In this document: one piece after another, positions 55,792-64,000 of the stretch
Layout of the letters: every line of letters begins with the position of its first letter
Position numbering within the stretch: position 1 is the first letter of the stretch
Assembly (NCBI RefSeq): GCF_000425505.1
Contig: NZ_AUDO01000001.1
Location: 62,001 to 126,000 of the forward strand
Source of the DNA: Flavobacterium frigidarium DSM 17623
GTDB lineage: Bacteria; Bacteroidota; Bacteroidia; Flavobacteriales; Flavobacteriaceae
Length of the DNA: 64,000 nt
Direction: 5' to 3'
Program-made: the position numbers and the translations under genes
The notes under the pieces: generated by a model
Told to the model about the DNA's origin: nothing
The model's database searches: none
What the model saw: the letters and a program-made list of their open reading frames with translations, nothing else

Positions 55792-56322
55792 TTATATTTC
55801 TGTAGCTCCTATTTTGGCAATTTGCTTGTCCAATTCAAATTTACCTGCAGCTGTATTTTCGTCAATTAATTCAAAGAATTCTAATGCTCTTCGTGCATTA
55901 ATTTCTTCTTCTCTTTGTTCTCTTACGTACCACATCATGAATTCCTCAGTTGCATAATCGTTTTCTAATCTACATTTTGCAATAATTTTATTTACAGCAT
56001 GTGTAACTGCGATTTCGTTTTGTAATGCGATTTCAAAAACTTCTTTAAAAGAAGAAAATTCTTGTTGTACTTCGTTTACTGTAGGAGTAATTGCTATCCC
56101 TCCCATATCAGTAATATATTTAAAAACTTTCAAGAAATGACTTCTTTCTTCTTCTGCTTGGTCGTACATGTAACCCGCAGTATTTTCAAAACCATTTCTA
56201 TCTAACCATGATGCCATTGCTAAATATTTAGCTGATGCATCACTTTCTATTTTTGATTGTAAGTTTAATAATTTTTCTATTCCTTCTTGAAGTGAAGTAT
56301 GTGTGCGTAGTAAATCTTTCAT
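55792..56322 (-). CDS. ferritin (FtnA type)
   Basis: A 176-residue iron-storage protein from the ATG at 56322 (MKDLLRTHTSLQEGIEKLLN). Four-helix ferritin: YLAMASWLDRNGFENTAGYMYDQ, ferroxidase ExxH as E59-R-S-H62, then FKEVFEIALQNEIAV (Glu near 93-97) and REQREEEIN (Gln 137, Glu 140). No heme-ligand Met pattern of bacterioferritin is evident. A start 9 codons upstream is possible but lies close to the -7 element at 56347-56354. It stores iron imported by the neighbouring receptors. Confidence 0.93.
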   Translation of the reverse strand: MKDLLRTHTSLQEGIEKLLNLQSKIESDASAKYLAMASWLDRNGFENTAGYMYDQAEEERSHFLKVFKYITDMGGIAITPTVNEVQQEFSSFKEVFEIALQNEIAVTHAVNKIIAKCRLENDYATEEFMMWYVREQREEEINARRALEFFELIDENTAAGKFELDKQIAKIGATEI

Positions 56323-56346
56323 AGCGCTTAATTTTTGATGATAAAT

Positions 56347-56418
56347 CAAAGATACGGCTATTGTTATCGTAAGAAGCTAAAGAATTCTTAATTAGCTAAC
56401 ATTTGAATTAAATCTAAA
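56347..56418 (-). promoter_or_regulatory. ferritin promoter with a nearby iron-box-like site
   Basis: On the minus strand TATCTTTG (56354-56347) is the -7 element. The box TTTGAA-TTAAA-TCTAAA (56402-56418, plus sense) lies farther upstream than in the four uptake promoters: its near edge is about 48 bases from the -7 start, suggesting a different mode of control. No -33 TTTG at 19 bases. Confidence 0.6.
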
Positions 56419-56440
56419 TAAATAAAAAACTGCTAAATAC

Positions 56441-56797
56441 TTAGTAAACAACCGTGTCGCTTAAGACCTCGAGTACCATTGAGTTTAATACAAGGGTGAA
56501 TTTAGTACCATTTAGCAAATCGCGAAGTTGCACGATTTCGCATATAGTAAGCTCTTTTGAAAAGTTTCTTTTAGTAGCTTCAATTAATTTGTAATCTCCT
56601 TCATCAGAGAGATTGTAAAGCATATCTAATACGTTTACACTATTCACCATTCTTTGAAAAATCAAAAAGTCTCTAATTTTATACGAAGTAATTATTCCGT
56701 CAAAATTAACGACAATAGTATTGGTCAGTTCACATTGGTAACTGTACCCTTTTTTATTTTCGAACAATAAATCATTACTTTGATTGATGCACTCCAT
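56441..56797 (-). CDS. small protein of unknown function upstream of ferritin
   Basis: About 118 residues from the ATG at 56797 (MECINQSNDLLFENKKGYSY). An ATG 8 codons upstream lies at the very end of a -7 element (TAAATTTG, 56826-56819) and would give no leader, so I chose the inner one. The pattern CxxxxxLLFENKKGYSYQC, a short FDGIITSYKIRDFLIFQR and a last helical LRDLLNG resemble DUF6686-type proteins; this is weak. Soluble, no export signal. Lies between ferritin and a TonB receptor, with TCTAAATAA boxes on both sides, so an iron-linked role is plausible. Confidence 0.7.
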   Translation of the reverse strand: MECINQSNDLLFENKKGYSYQCELTNTIVVNFDGIITSYKIRDFLIFQRMVNSVNVLDMLYNLSDEGDYKLIEATKRNFSKELTICEIVQLRDLLNGTKFTLVLNSMVLEVLSDTVVY

Positions 56798-57101
56798 GTT
56801 TTCAATATAAATATGCTGCAAATTTAAACACTTATTTGCTTACATACAAGCTTAATTGATATTTAGTCTAAATAAGTATGTTAAAGTTTTTTAAAATTAA
56901 AGGATGCTATATATCACGGAATATATGCCAGTAATATGCTTAAAACCGCTAATAGCATTTCAAATTATCCTTACCTAATTCCTATTAATAAGTTCATAAA
57001 TAGCTTGTTAAAAATATTATGTTTAATTATTCTAAATAAGCTTTGTACAATCCAAAAAAGCGCGTACTTTTGCGCAGTTATTTTAAATAAATCTAAATAA
57101 A
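56798..57101. other. intergenic region between the divergent small gene and TonB receptor
   Basis: These 304 bases hold a -7 element for the minus gene (56826-56819), a palindrome TATTTAGTCTAAATA at 56860-56874, and the full iron-box-like promoter for the receptor at 57020-57097. The middle (56880-57010) shows nothing recognisable. Confidence 0.7.
57020..57097 (+). promoter_or_regulatory. iron-box-like promoter of the second siderophore receptor
   Basis: TCTAAA (57031-57036), TTTG (57042-57045), 19 bases, TACTTTTG (57065-57072); core TCTAAATAAGCTTTG. A second TCTAAATAA at 57092 abuts the ATG. The left half of the palindrome is poorly kept. Confidence 0.82.
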
Positions 57102-59327
57102 ATGAAAGCTTTAATATTATCTACAGTTGCATTACTTAGCTTGTCAACAGTAAAAGCACAATCTTCTAAAACATCTTATAGCGATACCCCAACAGTAACT
57201 CAACAAATGAATTCGCCTTTTGACACCATCAAAAATAAAAAAGGAGAATCGTTGAAAGAAGTACTAGTAAGAGCTAATCAACAAAAAAGAACAATTAATG
57301 CTGTTCGCTCTGGTTTGAAGCCAATGGATATTCCTCAAAGCGTACAAGTTATTGGTAGTGAAGTGATCACACAACAACAAGCTATTCGTTTGAGTGACGT
57401 GATAAAAAATGCCAATGGTGTTTATGTAGGTTCAGCTAGAGGTGGTTCTCAAGAGACTTTTTGGTCTAGAGGATACGATATGTCATCAAACAATATGTTT
57501 AAAAATGGCTTCCGTTTTACTAATGGTTCGATTCCTGAGGTTTCTTCATTAGAGCGCGTTGAATTACTTAAAGGAAGTGCTGCTCTTTTATTTGGAAATG
57601 TTGCTCCAGGAGGAATTTTAAATATGGTTACTAAAAAACCAACATTTGAAAGTGGTGGAGAAATTAGTATGCAAATGGGAAGCTACGCTTTTTACAAACC
57701 ATCGATTGATATATATGGTCCTTTAAATGACAATATTGCGTATCGTTTTATTGGTTCTTATGAGAATTCAGAAAGTTTTAGAGATGTCGTTAAAAAAGAA
57801 CGTTACTATGTAAATCCCTCGTTACTATTTAAAGTAAATGCTAAAACAGATATTACACTACAAGGAGATTATCTTCATGATGATTGGACACCAGATTTTG
57901 GTACAGGGATTATAGGTGAAGAAACTGCAGATGTACCTAGAAACACCTATTTAGGTGCAACATGGTCGAATGGGCAAACAAAACAAAGTAGTGTTTCTGC
58001 TTTAATAAACCACGATTTTAACGCTAACTGGAAATTGAACTTTAACTCCTCTTTTCAAGATTATACGAGAACATCTAAGGGAACAGAAAGAGTGCAACCA
58101 GCTGCAAATGGTGATTGGAGCCGACCTTTAGGGCAAAATAAAAACCAAGAACAAATTATCTCTGAGCAGTTAAGTTTTATAGGAAATGTGACTACAGGAA
58201 GTATCAAACACCAAATCTTTACAGGTGTTGATTTTGAAAATGCTGATGTCACTGCTTATACTTTCAAGTTCACACCTGCTACTTACGGTAGCGGAAACAT
58301 ATTTGACTTTGACAACTTTGATCAAGGTGGTGCAATTCCAGATGCCGATGTAACTAAAATCGTAAAAACAGATACCAATCGTTTTGGAGTGTATGCTCAA
58401 GATTTAATCTCACTTACAGACAAGTTTAAAGTTTTAGCAGGATTACGCTGGTCTTGGCAAGAAGCAAAAGTGAACACACAAGACCTTACAACTACCCCAT
58501 CTACTAGTAAACAGGATGCAAATCGTGTTGATCAAGCGTTTACTCCAAAAGTAGGTTTAGTGTACCAACCAACAACTGAATTATCATTATTTGCTAGTTA
58601 TGCTAATTCATTCACTCCTAACTCAGGAACGACAGTGGATTTAAAAGTGATCAAGCCATCTGTTATCGACCAATACGAATTAGGTATTAAGAAAGATTTC
58701 TTGAGTGGACTAATTTCAACAAACGTTACTGTGTACCAAATCGAAAACAGTAATCTTGCACAAACTGCAGAATTTAAAGCAGACGGATCATTCAATAGTG
58801 ATTCAAGTATTAAAGTATTGAGTGGCGCAACAAAAAGTAAAGGAGTAGAAGTGGATATTACTGCTAAACCTGTGGAAGGACTAAGCATTATTGCTGGATA
58901 CAGCTACAACGACATGCGTTATACAAAAACTTCAGGTTTAAACGGAAGTTTTATTGAAGGAGACCGTTTGGCTAGAACGCCATCAAATACGGCTAATTTA
59001 AGTTTCTTTTACACATTGCCTTCAGGAGTTTTAAAAGGATTATCTTTAGGATCTAGTGCTAATTATATAGGAAATCGTGTAGGTGGATGGAACAATCAAG
59101 TAGTAATTGATTCAGCTACTGGTGCAACTTCTATCAACGACCGTGAAGTACCTATCGATGGTTACACGACTGTAGATGTTTCTGCTGGATACACATGGAG
59201 AAAGATCTCAATATTATGCAAATTATCTAACATTGCAAATACATTGAATTATACTGTTCACGAGAACTACAGTGCTAATCCTATCGCACCAAGACAAGTA
59301 ATGACTTCATTAAAATACCAATTTTAA
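57102..59327 (+). CDS. TonB-dependent siderophore receptor
   Basis: A 741-residue outer-membrane receptor (signal ends VKAQ, about residue 19). No carboxypeptidase-like domain; the chain goes after a Ser/Thr linker straight to the plug: DIPQSVQVIGSEVITQQQ, IKNANGVYVGSARGGSQETF, RVELLKGSAALLFGNVAPGGILNMVTKKP. The barrel is complete, with TPSNTANLSFFYTLP and a terminal MTSLKYQF. It is of the FhuA/FpvA class. It stands alone under the strongest-spaced iron-box-like promoter and ends at a terminator. Confidence 0.93.
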   Translation: MKALILSTVALLSLSTVKAQSSKTSYSDTPTVTQQMNSPFDTIKNKKGESLKEVLVRANQQKRTINAVRSGLKPMDIPQSVQVIGSEVITQQQAIRLSDVIKNANGVYVGSARGGSQETFWSRGYDMSSNNMFKNGFRFTNGSIPEVSSLERVELLKGSAALLFGNVAPGGILNMVTKKPTFESGGEISMQMGSYAFYKPSIDIYGPLNDNIAYRFIGSYENSESFRDVVKKERYYVNPSLLFKVNAKTDITLQGDYLHDDWTPDFGTGIIGEETADVPRNTYLGATWSNGQTKQSSVSALINHDFNANWKLNFNSSFQDYTRTSKGTERVQPAANGDWSRPLGQNKNQEQIISEQLSFIGNVTTGSIKHQIFTGVDFENADVTAYTFKFTPATYGSGNIFDFDNFDQGGAIPDADVTKIVKTDTNRFGVYAQDLISLTDKFKVLAGLRWSWQEAKVNTQDLTTTPSTSKQDANRVDQAFTPKVGLVYQPTTELSLFASYANSFTPNSGTTVDLKVIKPSVIDQYELGIKKDFLSGLISTNVTVYQIENSNLAQTAEFKADGSFNSDSSIKVLSGATKSKGVEVDITAKPVEGLSIIAGYSYNDMRYTKTSGLNGSFIEGDRLARTPSNTANLSFFYTLPSGVLKGLSLGSSANYIGNRVGGWNNQVVIDSATGATSINDREVPIDGYTTVDVSAGYTWRKISILCKLSNIANTLNYTVHENYSANPIAPRQVMTSLKYQF

Positions 59328-59376
59328 TTGAACGAATAGTTTAAAATAACCTGTCCAATTATAACGACTTATTACA

Positions 59377-59416
59377 AAAAAGTCCGTGAAGATGTTTACA
59401 TTTTCACGGACTTTTT
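59377..59416. terminator. terminator after the siderophore receptor
   Basis: AAAGTCCGTGAA/TTCACGGACTTT stem with an internal loop, T5 after. Confidence 0.9.
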
Positions 59417-59442
59417 CATTTCATTTTATTCGAAAGTAAAGC

Positions 59443-59823
59443 TTACTCAATACTCATAATGATTTCGTCACGATTCAATAATGCAGACAGATTATCGTAT
59501 TGCTTTGGGTCATACTTTTCAGTTCCACTTTGATACCATTTAGAAATGGTATTAATTTGAAATGTAGTATACCCTTCAACATCAATATCAAAACCAAACA
59601 TTCCTGCAATTAGAAAGTCTTCTAAAATTTTTTCAGTAACGATGCGTTTCGGAATTCCGTTACTAATACGACCGTTCCTATCTTCATAATCTATACGTCC
59701 TGATTTGAAACCAGCAATTGTTGCTTTACTCATTTTTCGCTTTAACGATAAAAAGGGATTCAAGCCCATAGCGTATCCTTCTAAATACTCTTTTCTATCA
59801 GTTGCATCATATGTTTTTTTCAT
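59443..59823 (-). CDS. small conserved-looking protein of unknown function
   Basis: About 126 residues from the ATG at 59823 (MKKTYDATDRKEYLEGYAMG). The 16 codons upstream of it are hydrophobic without a signal pattern, so the inner ATG is preferred. Phrases: ATIAGFKSGRIDYEDRNGRI, KILEDFLIAGMFGFDIDVEGYT. The protein appears soluble, probably alpha/beta. No family name recognised. It is convergent with the receptor gene. Confidence 0.65.
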   Translation of the reverse strand: MKKTYDATDRKEYLEGYAMGLNPFLSLKRKMSKATIAGFKSGRIDYEDRNGRISNGIPKRIVTEKILEDFLIAGMFGFDIDVEGYTTFQINTISKWYQSGTEKYDPKQYDNLSALLNRDEIIMSIE

Positions 59824-60015
59824 AAATACTTGGGTAATATTTAACAATAAGGCTACAAAAGTACATACCAAAGTCGTCTCACAACTCTTATATCGTTTAA
59901 AAGAATAAATACTCTTTAAAATGCACTAAAATGGATAATTACACCCTTTACTTTGTGCTATTTTTAAGCTAATAGCTTCATTTTACTATTGGTTAGCTTC
60001 ATTCTACAAATAAAA

Positions 60016-60047
60016 AAACCCCTTTTTACGCTTGTAAAAAGGGGTTT
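60016..60047 (-). terminator. valS terminator
   Basis: AAACCCCTTTTTAC/GTAAAAAGGGGTTT stem; on the minus strand followed by T-rich sequence. Confidence 0.9.
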
Positions 60048-60069
60048 CAAAAAATTTAGTTTTGACGAC

Positions 60070-62703
60070 TTATTTTAGTCCGGCAAGACTGTTTTCAATA
60101 GTTTCAATTTTAGCTAAGGCATCGGCTTCTTTTTGTCTTTCGTTTGCCAATACTTTCTCTGGCGCACCGTTTACAAATTTCTCGTTTGCTAATTTATTTT
60201 GAACTGATTTTAAGAATCCTTTTGTGTATTCTAATTCTGTTGTCAGTTTAGCAATTTCCTCTTCAACGTTAATATTTCCTGTGATTGGAATAAAGTACTC
60301 GTTTGAATTCACACGGTATGATAACGCACCATCAACTTTGTCAGTAACGTATTCTAATGCGGTGATGTTCCCTAATTTGGTAACAACCGAATCAAAATAT
60401 GTAGATACATTATCGTTGTTGATTGCTTTTAACTCGATAGCATCTTTAAACGGAATATTCTTATCCTTACGAATCGTTCTTACTCCAGAAATTACTTCCA
60501 TTGTGTTTTCAAAATTAGCAATTAGAGCCGCGTTAAACGGTTTCATCTCCGGCCAAGTTGAAACGATAAGTGCTTCTTCTTTTGTTCTTGGCGCTAATAT
60601 TTGCCAAATCTCTTCTGTCAAGAACGGCATAAATGGATGTAATAATTTCAAGTTGTTTTCAAGCATTTCTATGGCTTTCGCAAAAGTTACGCTGTCAATA
60701 GGCTGCTGGTATGCTGGCTTGATCATCTCTAAAAACCATGAACAGAAATCATCCCAAACTAATTTATAAATACCCATTAAAGCATCAGAAATTCTATATT
60801 TCTCAAAGTTGTCTTCAATATCAACTAAAGTTTGTTGCAACTTAGCCTCATACCATTCGATAGCAACCTTAGATGATTCTGGTTGCGGAATAGAATCAGA
60901 CACTTCCCATCCTTTGATTAATTTGAATGCATTCCAAATTTTATTAGTAAACCCTTTTCCTTGATTACACAACTCTTCATCAAACATAATGTCGTTTCCT
61001 GCAGAGGCGCTTAAAAGTAAACCTACACGTACACCATCTGCACCAAACTTCTCGATTAAGTCTAAAGGATCAGGTGAATTTCCTAATGACTTAGACATTT
61101 TACGTCTTTGTTTATCACGAACTAAACCAGTCAAATATACATTTGTAAAAGGTTTTTTATCGGTATATTCATAACCTGCAATAATCATTCTCGCTACCCA
61201 GAAAAACAAAATATCTGGACCCGTTACTAAATCATTTGTAGGGTAATAGTATTTAAAGTCTTCGCTTTCTGGATCCATTATTCCACCAAAAACCGACATT
61301 GGCCAAAGCCAAGAAGAAAACCAAGTATCTAAGGCATCCACATCTTGCGTCAAGTTTTGGCTTGTTAAATTCTCGTTTTTAGTCCTTTCTTTTGCTAGAA
61401 CTAAAGCTTCTTCCGCATTTTCAGCAACCACAAAATCCTCTTTACCATCTCCGTAGAAATAAGCCGGTATTTGCTGTCCCCACCATAATTGACGTGAAAT
61501 ATTCCAATCGCGTATATTATTTAACCAGTGTGCATAGGTATTATTGAAACGAGCTGGGTGTAGTTTAATATCTCCATCAACCAGTACAGATTGAATTGCT
61601 GGCTTCACTAAATCTTCCATTTTCAAGAACCATTGATCTGATAATCTTGGTTCGATCACCGCCTTAGTTCTTTCAGAAGTTCCAACTTTATTTAAATGTG
61701 TTTCAGTTTTTGCAAGAGCGCCAATTGTTCCTAACTCTTTGGCAACTTCTTCACGAACTATAAAACGGTCTTTTCCTTGGTAATGCAAACCAAAGCTATT
61801 CATTGTAGCATCTTCGTTAAAGATGTCAATAATTTCAAGATTGTGCTTCTCCCCTAACGTTTTGTCATTCATATCGTGAGCAGGAGTCACTTTCAGGCAC
61901 CCTGTTCCAAATTCGATATCAACATATTCATCTTCGATAATAGGAATAACTCTACCACAAATAGGGACAATTGCTTTCTTACCTTTTAAGTGGGTAAAAC
62001 GTTCGTCATTTGGGTTGATACAAATAGCACTGTCTCCAAAAATAGTTTCAGGTCGTGTCGTTGCAATTGTCAAGAAATCTTCCGATCCTTCAATTTTATA
62101 TTGGATAAAATATAATTTACCTTGTCTTTCTTCAAAAATTACTTCTTCATCAGACAAAGTTGTTTTTGCTTCAGGATCCCAGTTTACCATACGGTATCCA
62201 CGATAAATCATTCCTTTATTGTACAAATCAACAAAAGATTTAATTACAGATGCTGACATATCAGGATCCATAGTAAACTTGGTGCGCTCCCAGTCGCATG
62301 ATGCTCCTAGTTTTTTTAACTGCTCTAAGATGACCCCACCATATTTGTCAGTCCAGTCATAAGCATGCTTTAAAAACTCTTCACGTGTCAAATCAGCTTT
62401 GTTGATTCCTTCTGATTTTAACTTGGCAACCACCTTAGCCTCAGTAGCAATCGAAGCGTGATCTGTGCCAGGTACCCAACAAGCATTGAATCCTTTAAGA
62501 CGCGCGCGACGAATTAAAACATCTTGAATAGTATTGTTTAACATGTGCCCCATATGCAAGACTCCAGTCACGTTAGGTGGCGGAATTACAATGGTGTAAG
62601 GTGTTCTATGATCTGGCTCTGAGTGAAAATAATTGTTTTCCATCCAGTAGTCGTACCATTTATTTTCAATTGTTTTAGCGTCAAATTGTGCAGGGATTGT
62701 CAT
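60070..62703 (-). CDS. valS: valyl-tRNA synthetase
   Basis: Charges tRNA-Val. From the ATG at 62703 (MTIPAQFDAKTIENKWYDYW) the protein has 877 residues. Class I motifs: HIGH as HMGH in PNVTGVLHMGHMLNN, and KMSKS in RRKMSKSLGNSPDPLDL. The editing domain is present (TTRPETIFGDSAICIN; later GCLKVTPAHDMND). The anticodon-binding helical domain and the C-terminal coiled-coil arm (residues about 810-877, Lys/Glu rich) complete it. An ATG 8 codons upstream is possible; the inner one fits the usual protein start. Confidence 0.97.
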   Translation of the reverse strand: MTIPAQFDAKTIENKWYDYWMENNYFHSEPDHRTPYTIVIPPPNVTGVLHMGHMLNNTIQDVLIRRARLKGFNACWVPGTDHASIATEAKVVAKLKSEGINKADLTREEFLKHAYDWTDKYGGVILEQLKKLGASCDWERTKFTMDPDMSASVIKSFVDLYNKGMIYRGYRMVNWDPEAKTTLSDEEVIFEERQGKLYFIQYKIEGSEDFLTIATTRPETIFGDSAICINPNDERFTHLKGKKAIVPICGRVIPIIEDEYVDIEFGTGCLKVTPAHDMNDKTLGEKHNLEIIDIFNEDATMNSFGLHYQGKDRFIVREEVAKELGTIGALAKTETHLNKVGTSERTKAVIEPRLSDQWFLKMEDLVKPAIQSVLVDGDIKLHPARFNNTYAHWLNNIRDWNISRQLWWGQQIPAYFYGDGKEDFVVAENAEEALVLAKERTKNENLTSQNLTQDVDALDTWFSSWLWPMSVFGGIMDPESEDFKYYYPTNDLVTGPDILFFWVARMIIAGYEYTDKKPFTNVYLTGLVRDKQRRKMSKSLGNSPDPLDLIEKFGADGVRVGLLLSASAGNDIMFDEELCNQGKGFTNKIWNAFKLIKGWEVSDSIPQPESSKVAIEWYEAKLQQTLVDIEDNFEKYRISDALMGIYKLVWDDFCSWFLEMIKPAYQQPIDSVTFAKAIEMLENNLKLLHPFMPFLTEEIWQILAPRTKEEALIVSTWPEMKPFNAALIANFENTMEVISGVRTIRKDKNIPFKDAIELKAINNDNVSTYFDSVVTKLGNITALEYVTDKVDGALSYRVNSNEYFIPITGNINVEEEIAKLTTELEYTKGFLKSVQNKLANEKFVNGAPEKVLANERQKEADALAKIETIENSLAGLK

Positions 62704-62878
62704 TGTATCTTGGATTCGATTAATCATTAATTTGGCGACCTATTAGCAAGCTAATTCACTAACTAACAGTGAAATAAATGTTCTAAACAACATCTTATTT
62801 TACTTTGGTCTAATTATTGTAATTCTTAGTGGGAACAAAAGTAAATAATTAAGTACACTATAAAAAGGGAAATAAAAA

Positions 62879-62909
62879 TTTGTGCAGTAATTAAAACAAA
62901 CTATATTTA
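62879..62909 (+). promoter_or_regulatory. promoter of the DUF1573 gene
   Basis: TTTG (62879-62882), 19 bases, then TATATTTA (62902-62909), one base off the -7 consensus. No iron-box word is near. Confidence 0.7.
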
Positions 62910-62928
62910 CTATATAAACACAATAAAA

Positions 62929-63318
62929 ATGAAAAAAATAGCCACAGTAATAGCAGTAGCATTATTTAGCGGTATTGGATTTGCACAAAGCGGAGCCAAA
63001 ATAGAATTTAAAGAAAATAACAACACCCTTGATTACGGAACTGTTAAAAAAGGACAAGACAACGGAATACGCTATTTTATATTTACAAACACTGGAAATG
63101 CACCTTTACTGATTTCAGGAGTGCAATCGACATCGAGCTGTACTATCTTATCACAGCAAAATGATACTGTATTACCAGGAAAATCAGGAAAAATAGAAGT
63201 TAAATATAACATGGTGCCGGGACCTATTAGAAAAACGATTACAGTAGAATCTAACGCTGTAAATTATCCCGAGGGTAGAATTCCTTTAAAAATAAAAGGT
63301 GAAGTTGTTGCCAACTAG
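62929..63318 (+). CDS. DUF1573 domain exported protein
   Basis: A 129-residue protein with signal peptide ending GIGFAQ (about residue 20). The rest is one DUF1573 Ig-like domain: LDYGTVKKGQDNGIRYFIFTN, NAPLLISGVQSTSSCT, PGKSGKIEVKYNM, ITVESNAVNYPEGRIPLKIKG. These are common small periplasmic or surface proteins in Bacteroidota, of unknown role. The start is the only ATG before the signal peptide. Single gene. Confidence 0.92.
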   Translation: MKKIATVIAVALFSGIGFAQSGAKIEFKENNNTLDYGTVKKGQDNGIRYFIFTNTGNAPLLISGVQSTSSCTILSQQNDTVLPGKSGKIEVKYNMVPGPIRKTITVESNAVNYPEGRIPLKIKGEVVAN

Positions 63319-63339
63319 TACAAAATAGGAAATAAATTA

Positions 63340-63376
63340 CAAAGCTCTTTGAACTCAAATTCAAAGAGCTTTTTTT
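63340..63376. terminator. bidirectional terminator
   Basis: AAAGCTCTTTGAA/TTCAAAGAGCTTT stem with a 6-base loop, flanked by A and T runs, between convergent genes. Confidence 0.92.
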
Positions 63377-64000
63377 ATAATAAATCTTTTAGTTCTAAAG
63401 TGATTTTATACAATTGATTGTTCCTACTAACCTCCACTACAAGCCACTTTTCTTTGTGAGTTTTTATCAGCGAACTCAATTCTTTCAACGAATAGTGATT
63501 GATTTTTTTGCCATTTATACGTACTAGAATATCTCCCTTTATGAGTCCGCTATTTGCTGCGGGCGAGTTAGGTCGAAAACCGCTCACAACATAAATAGGT
63601 TTCAATGTAAATTTAATTCTGTAATTACTATCGTCACTTTTTATTGTTTTATACCTTGAAGTAGCCGACTCAAATTTTAGATTTACCGTCTCCTCTACCC
63701 ACTCCATTCCAATATGTTTAATTTCGATTCCGCTTTTATTGTAAAAAAAAGGCAGATTAAAATTACCACTTTTTTTAAGGTACATATTGTTATTACTATA
63801 ATCGAATACTACTTTAAAACGCTTAAAAATCTCTCCTCCAATAGATCCTTTTCGATCAGCAACTATCTTTACATGTTTAGTTGAAACGCTATCTGGAAAT
63901 GCTACAACAGGTTTGTTAAATTGGAAACCCGCAATTTCAAAACCCGTAATCCTTGCACGTTTACCTGTAATATCTCCACTAAATCCTTGCCCAAGATAAT
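63375..64000 (-). CDS. aspartyl-protease-like/PDZ protein, 5' end outside the window
   Basis: The frame stays open from the window edge at 64000 to the stop at 63375; an internal ATG at 63785 is not the true start, because the sequence upstream continues in frame with family content. The visible N-terminal part (GFEIAGFQFNKPVVAFPDS, GSIGGEIFKRFKVVFDYSNN) resembles the second half of a retropepsin-like aspartyl protease domain, which may be catalytic or degenerate; the catalytic Asp region is off the window. Residues at the end are a PDZ domain (VVSGFRPNSPAANSGLIKGD, ILVRINGKKINHY). Confidence 0.85.
   Translation of the reverse strand, partial: YLGQGFSGDITGKRARITGFEIAGFQFNKPVVAFPDSVSTKHVKIVADRKGSIGGEIFKRFKVVFDYSNNNMYLKKSGNFNLPFFYNKSGIEIKHIGMEWVEETVNLKFESATSRYKTIKSDDSNYRIKFTLKPIYVVSGFRPNSPAANSGLIKGDILVRINGKKINHYSLKELSSLIKTHKEKWLVVEVSRNNQLYKITLELKDLL

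Overview
The window reads as a chromosomal segment of a low-GC Bacteroidota, most likely a Flavobacterium or close relative. Support for this: a gldI-type gliding-motility PPIase, a type III glutamine synthetase, SusC-like TonB-dependent receptors with carboxypeptidase-type N-terminal domains, many short lipoproteins, almost no Shine-Dalgarno sequences, and repeated promoters of the Bacteroidota form TTTG-N19-TAnnTTTG. I saw no tRNA, rRNA, transposase, phage or CRISPR locus.

Layout. 1-1380 is the 3'-truncated guaA. 1.6-4.8 kb holds two exported proteins, a RidA-like protein and a CLC-type anion transporter. 4.86-8.9 kb is an operon of nrnA-like phosphoesterase, gldI and two cyclophilin-FKBP chimeras. 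9-12 kb holds small proteins, a GNAT acetyltransferase and purM. 12.1-17.6 kb is a complete minus-strand curli (type VIII secretion) operon: csgA, csgB, a csgH-like/csgE unit split by a frameshift at ten adenines, csgF, a CsgG with an added beta-barrel, and a propeller lipoprotein. 18.2-29 kb carries glnA (type III), a TerC protein, small genes, a fused acyl-CoA mutase (IcmF) and purU. A possible small RNA preceded by 11-bp-spaced operator repeats lies at 29.1-29.26 kb.

30.1-39.4 kb is a divergent iron-type locus: a di-heme oxidoreductase and an imelysin on the minus strand; DUF4856, a second imelysin, an HTTM membrane protein and a TonB receptor on the plus strand. 39.4-45.1 kb contains a BtuF-like protein, pyrF and prfA set among several intergenic repeat families, including a roughly 445-bp tandem duplication. 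45.2-51.9 kb has an FNT transporter, CstA, a fasciclin lipoprotein and topoisomerase III. 52-59.3 kb is a second iron block: TonB receptor plus PepSY protein, ferritin, a small protein and another TonB receptor. The end carries valS, a DUF1573 protein and a truncated aspartyl-protease/PDZ protein.

The strongest new signal is regulatory. Four promoters driving the iron-type transcription units (minus from 32.84 kb; plus from 33.1, 52.1 and 57.1 kb) share one rigid layout: TCTAAAYAARNTTTG, 19 bases, then TANNTTTG. Further TCTAAATAA words lie in their leaders and near ferritin. This ties the two iron blocks, 20 kb apart, into one likely metal-responsive regulon. The second notable point is the csgE A10 frameshift, which may be phase variation, transcriptional slippage or an assembly error.
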